Below are positions 1-7,705 of a stretch of DNA of 62,181 nucleotides, piece after piece (position 1 is the stretch's first letter; the number at the start of each line of letters is the position of its first letter). The notes beneath the pieces were generated by a model. That model was not told where the DNA came from, did no database searches, and worked only from the letters and a program-made list of their open reading frames with translations. The stretch is taken from NCBI GenBank assembly GCA_003223325.1, contig QHYS01000085.1, positions 1 through 62,181 of the forward strand, read 5' to 3'. The DNA comes from Acidobacteriota bacterium (GTDB taxonomy: Bacteria; Acidobacteriota; Terriglobia; Acidiferrales; UBA7541). A program made the position numbers and the translations under genes.

Positions 1-672
1 GCGCTCGATGAAGGCCACTCGGTGTTGTTTGAAGGTGCGCAAGGCACCATGCTGGATATCGACTACGGTACCTATCCTTTTGTCACTTCCTCGAACGCCA
101 CTGCCGGTTGCGCATGTACGGGCCTGGGCGTGGCGCCTACGCGAATTTCGGGAATTGCTGGCGTGACCAAGGCCTACACCACCCGCGTCGGCAGTGGCCC
201 GTTTCCCACGGAAATGCCGGATCTCGACGCACGCGAATTGCGCGACCGCGGTAAAGAATACGGAGCGGTCACCGGCCGTCCGCGCCGCTGCGGATGGCTG
301 GACCTGGCCATCCTGCGTTACGCCGTTATGTTGAACGGCATCACCTCGCTCATCGTGACGAAGCTCGACGTCTTCGATACGCAGCGCGAAATCCAAGTCT
401 GCGTGGGCTACTGCTACAAAGGCACTCCCATTCACGAAATGCCCGCCGCCGTCGAGGACTTCCAGCACATTCGACCGGAATACCGCACGCTGCCCGGCTG
501 GCAGGCGTCAACAGAGGGCATTCGAGACGCCAAGGATCTCCCGAGAACTGCTCTCGATTATCTGAAATTCATCTCCGATCAACTCGAGGTCGAGATCGGC
601 ATGATTTCCACGGGTCCGGAACGCGACGCCACCGTCGTCGCCTCCGGAACGCAATTCGCCTCCTGGCTCTGA
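1..672 (+). CDS. purA: Adenylosuccinate synthetase, C-terminal part (5' end outside window)
   Basis: The reading frame is open from the first base, so the gene starts upstream and only about 223 C-terminal residues are present. The enzyme joins IMP and aspartate with GTP to make adenylosuccinate, the first committed step of cytosolic AMP synthesis. Family-typical segments are visible: FEGAQGTMLDIDYGTYPFVT near the start, then SSNATAGCACTGLG and the TRVGSGPFPTE loop, and the late RPRRCGWLDL block. It ends in TGA ten bases before moeA, so it may be co-transcribed with the molybdenum-cofactor genes, although the functions are unrelated. Confidence 0.96.
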   Translation, partial: ALDEGHSVLFEGAQGTMLDIDYGTYPFVTSSNATAGCACTGLGVAPTRISGIAGVTKAYTTRVGSGPFPTEMPDLDARELRDRGKEYGAVTGRPRRCGWLDLAILRYAVMLNGITSLIVTKLDVFDTQREIQVCVGYCYKGTPIHEMPAAVEDFQHIRPEYRTLPGWQASTEGIRDAKDLPRTALDYLKFISDQLEVEIGMISTGPERDATVVASGTQFASWL

Positions 673-681
673 GCAGCGGGA

Positions 682-1893
682 ATGCTGTCCTTCGAAGAAG
701 CACGGGAAAAGGTGATCGCCGCGGTTCGCGCCCTGCGCGGTCCGCTGGCGGCCGAGACGGTCGAGCTCTCACATGCCTGCGGCCGCGTCCTAGCGCAGCC
801 GGTCATGGCCGATCGCGATTATCCGCCCTTCGACCGATCCATTCGCGACGGCTTCGCGCTGCGTGCCGATGACGCCGTTTCCGGCGCCACGCTCCGCTGC
901 ACTGGCGAAATCAAAGCGGGCAGCAGCTTCGATGGTGTGGTCGGCCCCGGCGAGTGTGTGCAGATCATGACCGGCGCGGCTGTGCCGGCCGGCGCCGATG
1001 CGGTGGTGATGATCGAGCACGTTCTCATTGACGGAGAGCGCGTCGTGCTCAGCCGCCCTGTGAGCCGTGGCCAAAGCATCGTGTCGCGCGGCAAAGAAGC
1101 GCGCGCGGGGCAGCAACTGCTTCCGCCTGGCACGCCGCTGGGTTATGCCGAAATGGCCTTGGCCGGCCAGGTGGGCGTGCACCGCGTCAGCGTCTTCCAG
1201 CGCGCGCGAGCCGCCATTCTCTCCACCGGAGACGAAGTGGTGGATGTCTCCGCCACTCCGGGACCGTTGCAGGTTCGCAATGGCAATACCATTGCGCTCG
1301 AGGCACTCGCAGGCCTAACGGGAGCCGAAGGCGAATCTCTGGGCAATGCGCCAGACGAAAAAAGAGAACTGCGCCGCCGCATCGAACGCGGTTTAGAAGT
1401 GAATCTCCTCATCATTTCCGGTGGCGTCTCCATGGGCAAGTACGATCTCGTGGAGATAGTCCTCAGCGAGCTGGGCGCCCAGTTCGTCTTCGACTCGGTG
1501 GCCATCCGACCGGGCAGGCCGGCCGTTTTCGGTGTGTGCCGCGGCAAGCCCGTGTTCGGGCTGCCCGGCAATCCGGTATCCACCATGGTTACGTTCGAGC
1601 TTTTTGTCGTGCCCGCGATTGACATACTCAGCGGCGCGGAACCGCGGCCGCTGCCGATTTTCCGGGCCCGGCTAGCGCATGCGCTTCACGAACGCAGTGA
1701 ATTGACTCACTTTCTGCCCGCTCGCGTGCAGACCGTGCGGGGAGAGCCGGAGGTTTCGGCTCTGCCGTGGCAGGGTTCCGGCGATGTCGTGGCCATGGCT
1801 CAGTCCAACGCATTTCTTGTGGTACCGCCCGAAAAGCTCGATTGGGACGCCGGCGAAATGGCCGTGGTGCTTCCTCGCCGCGGCCGGTTATGA
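682..1893 (+). CDS. moeA: Molybdopterin molybdenumtransferase
   Basis: This 403-residue protein matches the usual MoeA length. MoeA inserts molybdate into adenylylated molybdopterin, the last step of molybdenum cofactor synthesis in the cytosol. Visible motifs are DRSIRDGFAL near residue 50, the MTGAAVPAGADAVV loop near residue 95, the MoeA/MoaB-fold block SGGVSMGKYDLV near residue 250, and RPGRPAVFG...GLPGNPVS near residue 275, followed by a small C-terminal domain. The stop overlaps the moaC start as ATGA, implying translational coupling. The cofactor could serve the exported Moco oxidoreductase at 13130-13930. Confidence 0.95.
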   Translation: MLSFEEAREKVIAAVRALRGPLAAETVELSHACGRVLAQPVMADRDYPPFDRSIRDGFALRADDAVSGATLRCTGEIKAGSSFDGVVGPGECVQIMTGAAVPAGADAVVMIEHVLIDGERVVLSRPVSRGQSIVSRGKEARAGQQLLPPGTPLGYAEMALAGQVGVHRVSVFQRARAAILSTGDEVVDVSATPGPLQVRNGNTIALEALAGLTGAEGESLGNAPDEKRELRRRIERGLEVNLLIISGGVSMGKYDLVEIVLSELGAQFVFDSVAIRPGRPAVFGVCRGKPVFGLPGNPVSTMVTFELFVVPAIDILSGAEPRPLPIFRARLAHALHERSELTHFLPARVQTVRGEPEVSALPWQGSGDVVAMAQSNAFLVVPPEKLDWDAGEMAVVLPRRGRL

Positions 1894-2399
1894 AAAAACT
1901 TTCCCATTTCGGCAGGGGCGCGGAAGTGGCCATGGTGGACGTCAGCGCCAAAGCTACGACGTTGCGCAAGGCCTGCGCTCACGGCTTCGTGCGTATTGGC
2001 CCTTTGGCGCTCGAGCAAGTGCGCAGGCGCAAAACGCCCAAGGGCGACCCCCTCGAGATCGCTCGCATTGCCGGAATCGCCGCAGCCAAACGCACTTCCG
2101 AGTGGATACCTCTTTGTCATCCTTTACCCATCACGCACATTGATGTGACCGCGCGCCTATGCCAGAATGGCGTCGAAGTCACCTCGAGCGTCACAGCCGC
2201 GGCGCGGACCGGTGTGGAAATGGAAGCGCTTGTTGCGGTTGCCGCCGCCGCGCTTACCGTCTACGACATGTGCAAGGCCCTCGATAAGTCGATCGAAATC
2301 ACTGATATCTATCTGGTCGCAAAGACGGGGGGCAAGAGCGGCGATTATCGCCGCGGTGCACAAGGCCAAGAGCGAGGTAAAACGCAGCGAGGCAAATGA
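1890..2399 (+). CDS. moaC: Cyclic pyranopterin monophosphate synthase
   Basis: The 169-residue protein is MoaC, which converts 3',8-cH2GTP (made by MoaA) to cyclic pyranopterin monophosphate. The family signature [12 protein letters not shown] lies near residue 75, and the segment [11 protein letters not shown]...YDMCKALD runs near residues 115-140, followed by the usual KTGGKSGDY tail. The frame is open upstream to 1767, but the ATG at 1890 overlaps the moeA stop and places the first residues where the family begins. Its own stop overlaps the next start, again as ATGA. Confidence 0.95.
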   Translation: MKKLSHFGRGAEVAMVDVSAKATTLRKACAHGFVRIGPLALEQVRRRKTPKGDPLEIARIAGIAAAKRTSEWIPLCHPLPITHIDVTARLCQNGVEVTSSVTAAARTGVEMEALVAVAAAALTVYDMCKALDKSIEITDIYLVAKTGGKSGDYRRGAQGQERGKTQRGK

Positions 2400-3139
2400 A
2401 TCCCTCCGCCAAGACCGTGAATGTTCTGATCGTAGATGATAATCCGTTGGTCCGCGAGCTGATGGCACAGGCACTCGATCCAGTCTGCCGCGTCATTATC
2501 GCCTCCGATGGCGCCGACGCTCTTCTGAGAGCAGTGGACGCCCCGCCCGATCTGATCATCACCGATTTCAAAATGCCGGGCCTTGATGGCCGTCAGCTTT
2601 ACGAGAAGCTGCGCCATCGCGAGTCAACGCGCAACACTCCTTTCATTTTCGTGGCCAGCCAGGGCGATATCGAGGAAAAGCTGCGCCCGCTGGTGGCTGC
2701 CGAAGATTTTCTCACCAAGCCCTTCTTTGTGGCCGACCTGGTGCGCGTAGCGAAAAAATTTGTCGATCGCTTGCATCTGGAAAAACTGCAGCAGCGTGGA
2801 TCGCGGCCGGGCGTTATTCAGGGGCGCCTCGAAGAGATGGGTGTGACGGAACTGATGCAGTCGCTCGAAATGGGACAGAAGTCCTGCCGGCTGGCGCTTC
2901 ACCGCGGCAATCAGAGCTGCGAATTATATTTCTCGGGCGGGCAATGCAAGGACGCGAAGCTCGGCAAGCTCGAAGGCGATGCGGCCGTATATGAAGCGGT
3001 CAATTGGACCGATGGCGAATTCGAAATCGATTTCTCCGCTGTTTCAGATCGAACCACCACCACGCGTTCCACCACCGGCCTGCTGATGGAAGCCATGCGC
3101 CTGATGGACGAGGCTAGCAGTAGCCGCGTGCAAAGCTGA
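2396..3139 (+). CDS. Response regulator receiver with C-terminal DUF4388 domain
   Basis: A 247-residue two-domain protein. Residues about 8-125 form a CheY-like receiver: acidic pair D14/D15, probable phosphoacceptor D57 in the ITDFKMPG segment, and the conserved lysine in FLTKPF. Residues about 140-240 resemble DUF4388 (PATAN-like), seen in GVIQGRLEEMGVTELMQSLE and ELYFSGGQCKDAKLG. That domain is common in Acidobacteriota, Deltaproteobacteria and Cyanobacteria regulators, and its output is poorly defined. There is no DNA-binding domain. It sits between moaC and mogA with a 4-base overlap to moaC, so it is probably made with the cofactor enzymes. No histidine kinase is adjacent. Confidence 0.88.
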   Translation: MNPSAKTVNVLIVDDNPLVRELMAQALDPVCRVIIASDGADALLRAVDAPPDLIITDFKMPGLDGRQLYEKLRHRESTRNTPFIFVASQGDIEEKLRPLVAAEDFLTKPFFVADLVRVAKKFVDRLHLEKLQQRGSRPGVIQGRLEEMGVTELMQSLEMGQKSCRLALHRGNQSCELYFSGGQCKDAKLGKLEGDAAVYEAVNWTDGEFEIDFSAVSDRTTTTRSTTGLLMEAMRLMDEASSSRVQS

Positions 3140-3146
3140 ACGGCAG

Positions 3147-3623
3147 ATGCGCGTCGCCCTGCTGACCCTCAGCGATTCTGCCTCACGCGGCGAGCGCCAG
3201 GATAAGTCCGGGCCGGCAGTGGCGGAGCGCTGCCGCGCGCTCGGCTGGCAAGTCTTTTCCTGCGAAATCATTTCCGATGACCGCCAAGCGCTCGAGAAAC
3301 GGCTCTTGGCGCTTGCCGATTCGGAGTCTGTGGACGTGGTTCTCACCGCCGGGGGCACGGGAGTCGGCCCGCGCGATACAACTCCGGAGGCAACTGCGGC
3401 GGTCTGCCAAAAAATCCTGCCGGGCTTCGGCGAACTCATGAGAGCGAAGGGGCGCGAGAAGAATGCTCGAGCGGTGCTTTCACGTGCGGTGGCCGGAGTT
3501 TGCAAGCGCGTGCTGATTGTTAACCTGCCGGGCAGTCCGCGAGGCGCGGTGGAGTCTTTCGACGCCGTAGCCGATCTTTTGCCTCACGCCGTCGAAGTTC
3601 TTCGCGGCGCCTCCCACGATTAA
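3147..3623 (+). CDS. mogA: Molybdopterin adenylyltransferase (MogA/MoaB family)
   Basis: The 158-residue protein has the MoaB/MogA fold. The signature TAGGTGVGPRDTTPEAT near residue 70 binds molybdopterin, and NLPGSPRGAVESF near residue 128 is the second family block. MogA adenylylates molybdopterin before MoeA inserts metal, so this completes the late cofactor steps with moeA. It starts 7 bases after the response-regulator gene and is the last gene of the run. A MoaB assignment is possible because the two families are hard to separate by eye. Confidence 0.92.
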   Translation: MRVALLTLSDSASRGERQDKSGPAVAERCRALGWQVFSCEIISDDRQALEKRLLALADSESVDVVLTAGGTGVGPRDTTPEATAAVCQKILPGFGELMRAKGREKNARAVLSRAVAGVCKRVLIVNLPGSPRGAVESFDAVADLLPHAVEVLRGASHD

Positions 3624-4042
3624 GTAGCCGTGGCGATGTAATATTACAGAAGATAGACGGGAAGAAAGAAAGCCATCGGTTGCTTCTCTTCTTCAACATA
3701 TCCCCCTGGCAACACATTGTCGACCCGACTTCAATGCCCGAAGTCTAAGATGTGTCAATCGCATATATGCTAACCCACCTTCTCGCTTGATCGCTGCGTC
3801 ACAATTTTCCTACCACGCGCGGCAGCTTTGGGGCTGGGTGAATGCCCCAGTCCGGTGCAAACAGTGTCAAGTTTATGCTTTATGTGGGCTTACCATTCTC
3901 GGTGAGGCCTTTTCCACAAACTTTTCAACATTTTTGTTGAAAACTTTCCGCATTTTTTGTCGAGCCTGAAGTCTACTCTGTGCTTTTTTTGACGCTGCCA
4001 TTGACCCGATGCTAGAGTAACTGCCACGGAAACCCCCAAACC
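3624..4042. other. Intergenic region after the molybdenum-cofactor run
   Basis: No convincing gene lies in these 419 bases, and the short ORFs here lack family features. It holds a 10-base palindrome GCATATATGC (3761-3770), a GC hairpin TGGGGC/GCCCCA (3829-3834 with 3844-3849), and an AT-rich perfect inverted repeat at 3922-3943. A terminator for mogA and the permease promoter should be here, but neither can be placed with confidence. Confidence 0.5.
3922..3943. repeat. AT-rich perfect inverted repeat upstream of the permease gene
   Basis: TTTTCAAC and GTTGAAAA are perfect 8-base arms around a 6-base loop ATTTTT. It lies about 100 bases before the permease start in a locally AT-rich stretch, unlike the GC-rich genes around it. 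It could be a regulator-binding palindrome or part of a weak terminator. It lacks the GC-rich stem expected of a strong intrinsic terminator. Confidence 0.45.
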
Positions 4043-5179
4043 TTGGCTGCCGGTCCAATCGCGACGCAGATTTATCCCGCGAAATTTGTGTACTTCAATT
4101 TATTGTGGCGAAACCTCGGAGTTCATCCCTTGCGCTCAGCCTTCAGCGCCGCCGCCATTGGTCTGCAAGTCTTCTTCATTCTTCTAATTGTTGGTTTGAC
4201 CTCAGGAATTTTGCGCGACTGGCGCACCCGCGCCGAGGGCGTCGGCGCGGACATCATCGTACAGCCGCCCAACTCTTCAATCTTTTTTTCCTTTTCGAGC
4301 GCCGTCATCCCGCAATCGCAAGTGGCTCGCATCGAGAAGCTTCCCGGCATCGATGAAGTCGGTCCCGTGGTCATTGTTGTAGATACCGCGACTCTCGGCG
4401 TCATTTATGGGATTGATTACGCGCGATTCAGTGGCTTGAGCGAAGGCTTTACATTCCTTTCGGGCGGCGCCTTCACTGGACCTAATGATGTCATCGCTGA
4501 CGATCTGGCGGCACAAACACGCAAGCTCACCGTCGGCTCCGATGTTTCGCTGATGAACCGAAACTTCCGCGTGAGCGGCATCGTCGTGCACGGAAAGGGC
4601 GCTCGCTTTTTTGTTTCCATGGAGACGGCTCAGGAGATCGCCGGGGCCGAAAAGCGCGTCTCCATGATCTATGTACGCAGCACGGGCAATACAGAGGCTG
4701 TACGCGCCGAGCTCACCCGGCTTCTGCCCGGTTACCGCATTCGTTCGATGGCGGAATACATGTCCTTGATGACCTCTTCCAGCCTTCCCGAGCTAAGGCC
4801 CTTTATTCGGTCCTTCATCGGCCTCGGTGTTGTGATTAGTTTTCTGGTGGTTCTGCTGACCATGTATACCCTGGTGCTGGAGCGGCGCCGTGAGATCGGC
4901 ATCTTGAAGGCCATCGGTTCTTCGCGCTTGGAGATTTGTTGGCTGATCGTCGCGGAAGCTCTGTTGCTCGTCGCTTTGGGCGTAGTCGTCGGTCTGCTTG
5001 GCACTTACGCTACCACCACGCTGCTGCATCGCACCTCGCCGACGCTACAGATCGAAATCACTTGGGATTGGATCGTCCGTTCCATTCTGGTCGCTGTTGT
5101 TGGCGCGCTGGCGGGTGCCGCATATCCGGCCGTTCGCGCTGCGCGTAGCGATCCGATCAACGCCCTCGCCTACGAATGA
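4043..5179 (+). CDS. ABC transporter permease, FtsX/MacB-like
   Basis: A 378-residue membrane protein with one N-terminal membrane segment (about residues 30-50), a long periplasmic region (about 60-245), and three C-terminal segments with the FtsX-family signature around LERRREIGILKAIGSS (near 280). The end, YPAVRAARSDPINALAYE, is the typical FtsX-family C-terminus. Such permeases move lipoproteins, peptides or drugs with an ATPase partner. No ATPase gene is adjacent, so the substrate is unknown. The start chosen is TTG at 4043; GTG at 4088 is an alternative. Confidence 0.87.
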   Translation: MAAGPIATQIYPAKFVYFNLLWRNLGVHPLRSAFSAAAIGLQVFFILLIVGLTSGILRDWRTRAEGVGADIIVQPPNSSIFFSFSSAVIPQSQVARIEKLPGIDEVGPVVIVVDTATLGVIYGIDYARFSGLSEGFTFLSGGAFTGPNDVIADDLAAQTRKLTVGSDVSLMNRNFRVSGIVVHGKGARFFVSMETAQEIAGAEKRVSMIYVRSTGNTEAVRAELTRLLPGYRIRSMAEYMSLMTSSSLPELRPFIRSFIGLGVVISFLVVLLTMYTLVLERRREIGILKAIGSSRLEICWLIVAEALLLVALGVVVGLLGTYATTTLLHRTSPTLQIEITWDWIVRSILVAVVGALAGAAYPAVRAARSDPINALAYE

Positions 5180-5362
5180 TCCCTCAAAAAATTAAGGGTA
5201 CCCAAAGGGAAGCACTTTTCGCGGCACACAGAGTGAGCTTTCGCCGCTTAAGCAAACTCGAACCACAGTGAGGAGCGCTTCCCAATGCCGCGACTTGTTG
5301 CGCTCGTTGGGTGCAAGGGAGGATCTCTGAGCGGATTTCCTGCTTCACTACGTCGCCACGAT

Positions 5363-6193
5363 CTAGGTGCCTTGGACCTTCGCCTGCCTGGCAATGCCTT
5401 GAAATTCCAACGGCAGATGCGCGTCGACCAACGACGCGCCGCCGTCCACTTCAATCAGCTGCCCCGTGATCCAACCGGCTTCCTGCGAGCAAATTAGCGC
5501 GACGGCATTGCCGATATCAGATGGTCTTCCGAGCCGGCGCATCGGCGTCCAGCCGCGCTCCTGCCAGTCGCGCAATCCGCTTTGAAAAACCTCGGGCAAG
5601 CTGTTTAGGACGCTGTCTTCCACCCAGCCTGGGCTGATCGAATTCACGGTAATGTCGCGCTCCGCCAGCGCCACGGCGAAATAACGCACCAACGATTCCA
5701 TCGCTGCTTTTGCCGCGCCCATCGCAACCCAGGGTTGCCAACTCCCGAACCGTCCGCCGGGTGCGAACGTAATGGCCACGATCCTTCCCCCATTGGGCAT
5801 GAGCGGGGCCGCTTCGCGCACCGCCACCAGGAACGCCTTCGCCTGCGAGTCGACAGCTGTGTCCCATTGGGACAGAGTGATGTCCATGGGCGCCTGGTAA
5901 AACGTCGGCGCTTCGGTTCGCGCATTACTTACAAAAATGTCGAGCGAGCCGAATTCCGCCCGCACCTGCTCGAAGATCCGTCGCACCTCATCCGGCCGGC
6001 ACACATCCGCTTGTACGAGAAATCCGCTTGACCCTAGCTGACGAATCTTCGCCAGAGTTGCTTCGGCGGCATCGCGATTGCGATAGTAATGAACCGCGAC
6101 GCGGGCCCCCTTTTCCGCCAGCTTCAGCGCGATGCCCCTGCCGATGCCTCGCGAACTTCCCGTGACCAGCGCATTTTTCCCTTGGAATGACAT
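5363..6193 (-). CDS. Short-chain dehydrogenase/reductase, atypical active site
   Basis: A Rossmann-fold SDR of 276 residues. The nucleotide-binding TGSSRGIGRG motif is near residue 10, SNARTEAP replaces the usual NNAG strand, and ITGQLIEVDGG near the end is family-typical. The ATG at 6193 is chosen because GGGAGG lies about 8 bases upstream; a longer frame to 6238 has no such site. In the WVAMGAAKAAM segment the lysine is kept, but the position four before it is Met, not Tyr. The Tyr seven residues before the lysine, used by FabI/FabL-type enoyl reductases, is Trp. It may be a FabL-like reductase with altered chemistry or a non-catalytic member. It stands alone on the minus strand. Confidence 0.85.
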   Translation of the reverse strand: MSFQGKNALVTGSSRGIGRGIALKLAEKGARVAVHYYRNRDAAEATLAKIRQLGSSGFLVQADVCRPDEVRRIFEQVRAEFGSLDIFVSNARTEAPTFYQAPMDITLSQWDTAVDSQAKAFLVAVREAAPLMPNGGRIVAITFAPGGRFGSWQPWVAMGAAKAAMESLVRYFAVALAERDITVNSISPGWVEDSVLNSLPEVFQSGLRDWQERGWTPMRRLGRPSDIGNAVALICSQEAGWITGQLIEVDGGASLVDAHLPLEFQGIARQAKVQGT

Positions 6194-6394
6194 AGGCCAC
6201 CTCCCGTCATGTGGCGCGGATGTTAGTCCTCGCGACATCGGCAGTCAATCCCGCCGCCAGCGACTCTTGGCGGCTTCGAACTACGCCGTTACTTTGGCGC
6301 ATCCTGAGACGGGCCGATGATCCGTTGGGAGTGAGGTCACTTCTGCGTGTCGCCCTGGCTCGTGTCGCACCTTCGGGTGTAGACTCGGGCAGCG

Positions 6395-7684
6395 ATGAAG
6401 TTCCACAGGATAGCACTCACCATCGCCGTGTCCGTAGCCCTTGCTGGATGGCTCGTTTCACCGGGGCTCCGCCAGACAAACGCACAGCCCTCTCGCAAGA
6501 CCGAACACACTCAGATAGCGGAATTTTCAGAGGCGGGCAAGGACGCGCTGTCGCGCCAGTTAAGTGACGCCGTCGCTCGGGGCGACACGCCCGGCGTCGT
6601 CGCCCTCGTTGTCGGCCGCGATGGCGTGTTGTACGAAGGCGCAGCGGGCAAGCTCGCTGTGGCCCACAATATCGCCATGCCCGCCAATGCCATCTTTGCG
6701 ATCGCGTCGATGACCAAGCCGGTGACCTCGGTGGCCATCATGATGTTGCTTGAAGAGGGCAAACTCAGCCTCGATGATCCGGTGTCGAAATACCTGACCG
6801 GGTTTGACAACCTGCGGGTCATTACGAAATTCAACGAGAAGGATGCCACTTACGAAACGCGACCGGCCAAGCGGCCCATGACCATCCGGCACTTGCTGAC
6901 GCACACCTCTGGCATCGGCTATGCGTTTACGAACCCAATCGAGTATCAGCTTACTCAGGCGACGAAAAAGAACGAGTGGGAGTTGCCGCTGCTGAGCGAT
7001 CCAGGCGAAAAATGGCACTACAGCGCCAGCACGCGCGTGCTCGGCATGATCGTCGAGAAGATCACCGGCGCGTCGCTCGAGGACTATTATCAGCAACGCA
7101 TCTTCAAACCGCTGGGCATGGTGGATACGTCGTATGCCGTGCCCGCCGCCAAACAGTCGCGCGTGCCAACACAGCACAGCCGCGTCAACGGCCTCTTGCA
7201 GGAGCAGCCCCGTGCACCCATCCCGTCGACGCCGACGCCCCCGTTTCGCGGCGATGGGGGCCTATACTCGACCGTTCAGGATTACGGCAAGTTCGTCCGG
7301 ATGATGCTCAATGGCGGCTACCTCGCGTCTGCACAAATCCTGAGCGAGAGCTCGGTGAAGATGATGGGCGAGAACAACATCGGCGCGATCTTCGTGGACC
7401 TGCAGCCAGACGCCGACAAGCAGCGCACCAGGCCGTTTCCGCTCGGCGCCGGCCACGACAAATTCGGACTGGGGTTTCAGATCGCGTCAGGCGATCCGCA
7501 GGACGCAAAATACCGCAGCCCGGGCAGCCTGAGCTGGGCGGGCATCTATAACACCGAGTTCTGGATCGATCCCGTGAAGCGCATCGGCGGCGTGCAGATG
7601 ATGCAGGTGCTGCCGTTCTACGACGATGGCGCAATTCGAACCTTGCGTGACTTCGAGGAACTGGTGTACAAAAACCTCCAGTAA
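6395..7684 (+). CDS. Secreted serine hydrolase, beta-lactamase class C / esterase family
   Basis: The 429-residue protein starts with a signal peptide (about residues 1-31). The catalytic S-x-x-K is in ASMTKP near residue 105, the Y-x-N position is YSAS near residue 208, and the late FWIDP segment lies beside the third box. These fit penicillin-binding-protein-like esterases and D-aminopeptidases of the beta-lactamase superfamily, so true beta-lactamase activity should not be assumed. It sits in the periplasm or is secreted. The PQQ dehydrogenase follows about 20 bases later on the same strand and is probably in the same operon; an ester-hydrolysis-then-alcohol-oxidation pairing is a plausible inference. 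Confidence 0.88.
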   Translation: MKFHRIALTIAVSVALAGWLVSPGLRQTNAQPSRKTEHTQIAEFSEAGKDALSRQLSDAVARGDTPGVVALVVGRDGVLYEGAAGKLAVAHNIAMPANAIFAIASMTKPVTSVAIMMLLEEGKLSLDDPVSKYLTGFDNLRVITKFNEKDATYETRPAKRPMTIRHLLTHTSGIGYAFTNPIEYQLTQATKKNEWELPLLSDPGEKWHYSASTRVLGMIVEKITGASLEDYYQQRIFKPLGMVDTSYAVPAAKQSRVPTQHSRVNGLLQEQPRAPIPSTPTPPFRGDGGLYSTVQDYGKFVRMMLNGGYLASAQILSESSVKMMGENNIGAIFVDLQPDADKQRTRPFPLGAGHDKFGLGFQIASGDPQDAKYRSPGSLSWAGIYNTEFWIDPVKRIGGVQMMQVLPFYDDGAIRTLRDFEELVYKNLQ

Positions 7685-7705
7685 CGTGCGGGGAGGAACG
7701 TGGCC

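Noticed and set aside
294-872. Long alternative frame of 192 codons over purA and moeA
   Set aside because: Arg/His-rich shadow frame in GC-rich DNA; the real frames match known enzymes.
3821-3870. Possible cobalamin or Moco riboswitch upstream of the permease
   Set aside because: Only a simple TGGGGC/GCCCCA hairpin is visible; the B12 box and Moco-RNA core are absent.
6395-7684. Antibiotic-resistance beta-lactamase
   Set aside because: The Y-x-N position is Y-S-A-S and the third box fits esterase/D-aminopeptidase-like relatives, so resistance is not supported.
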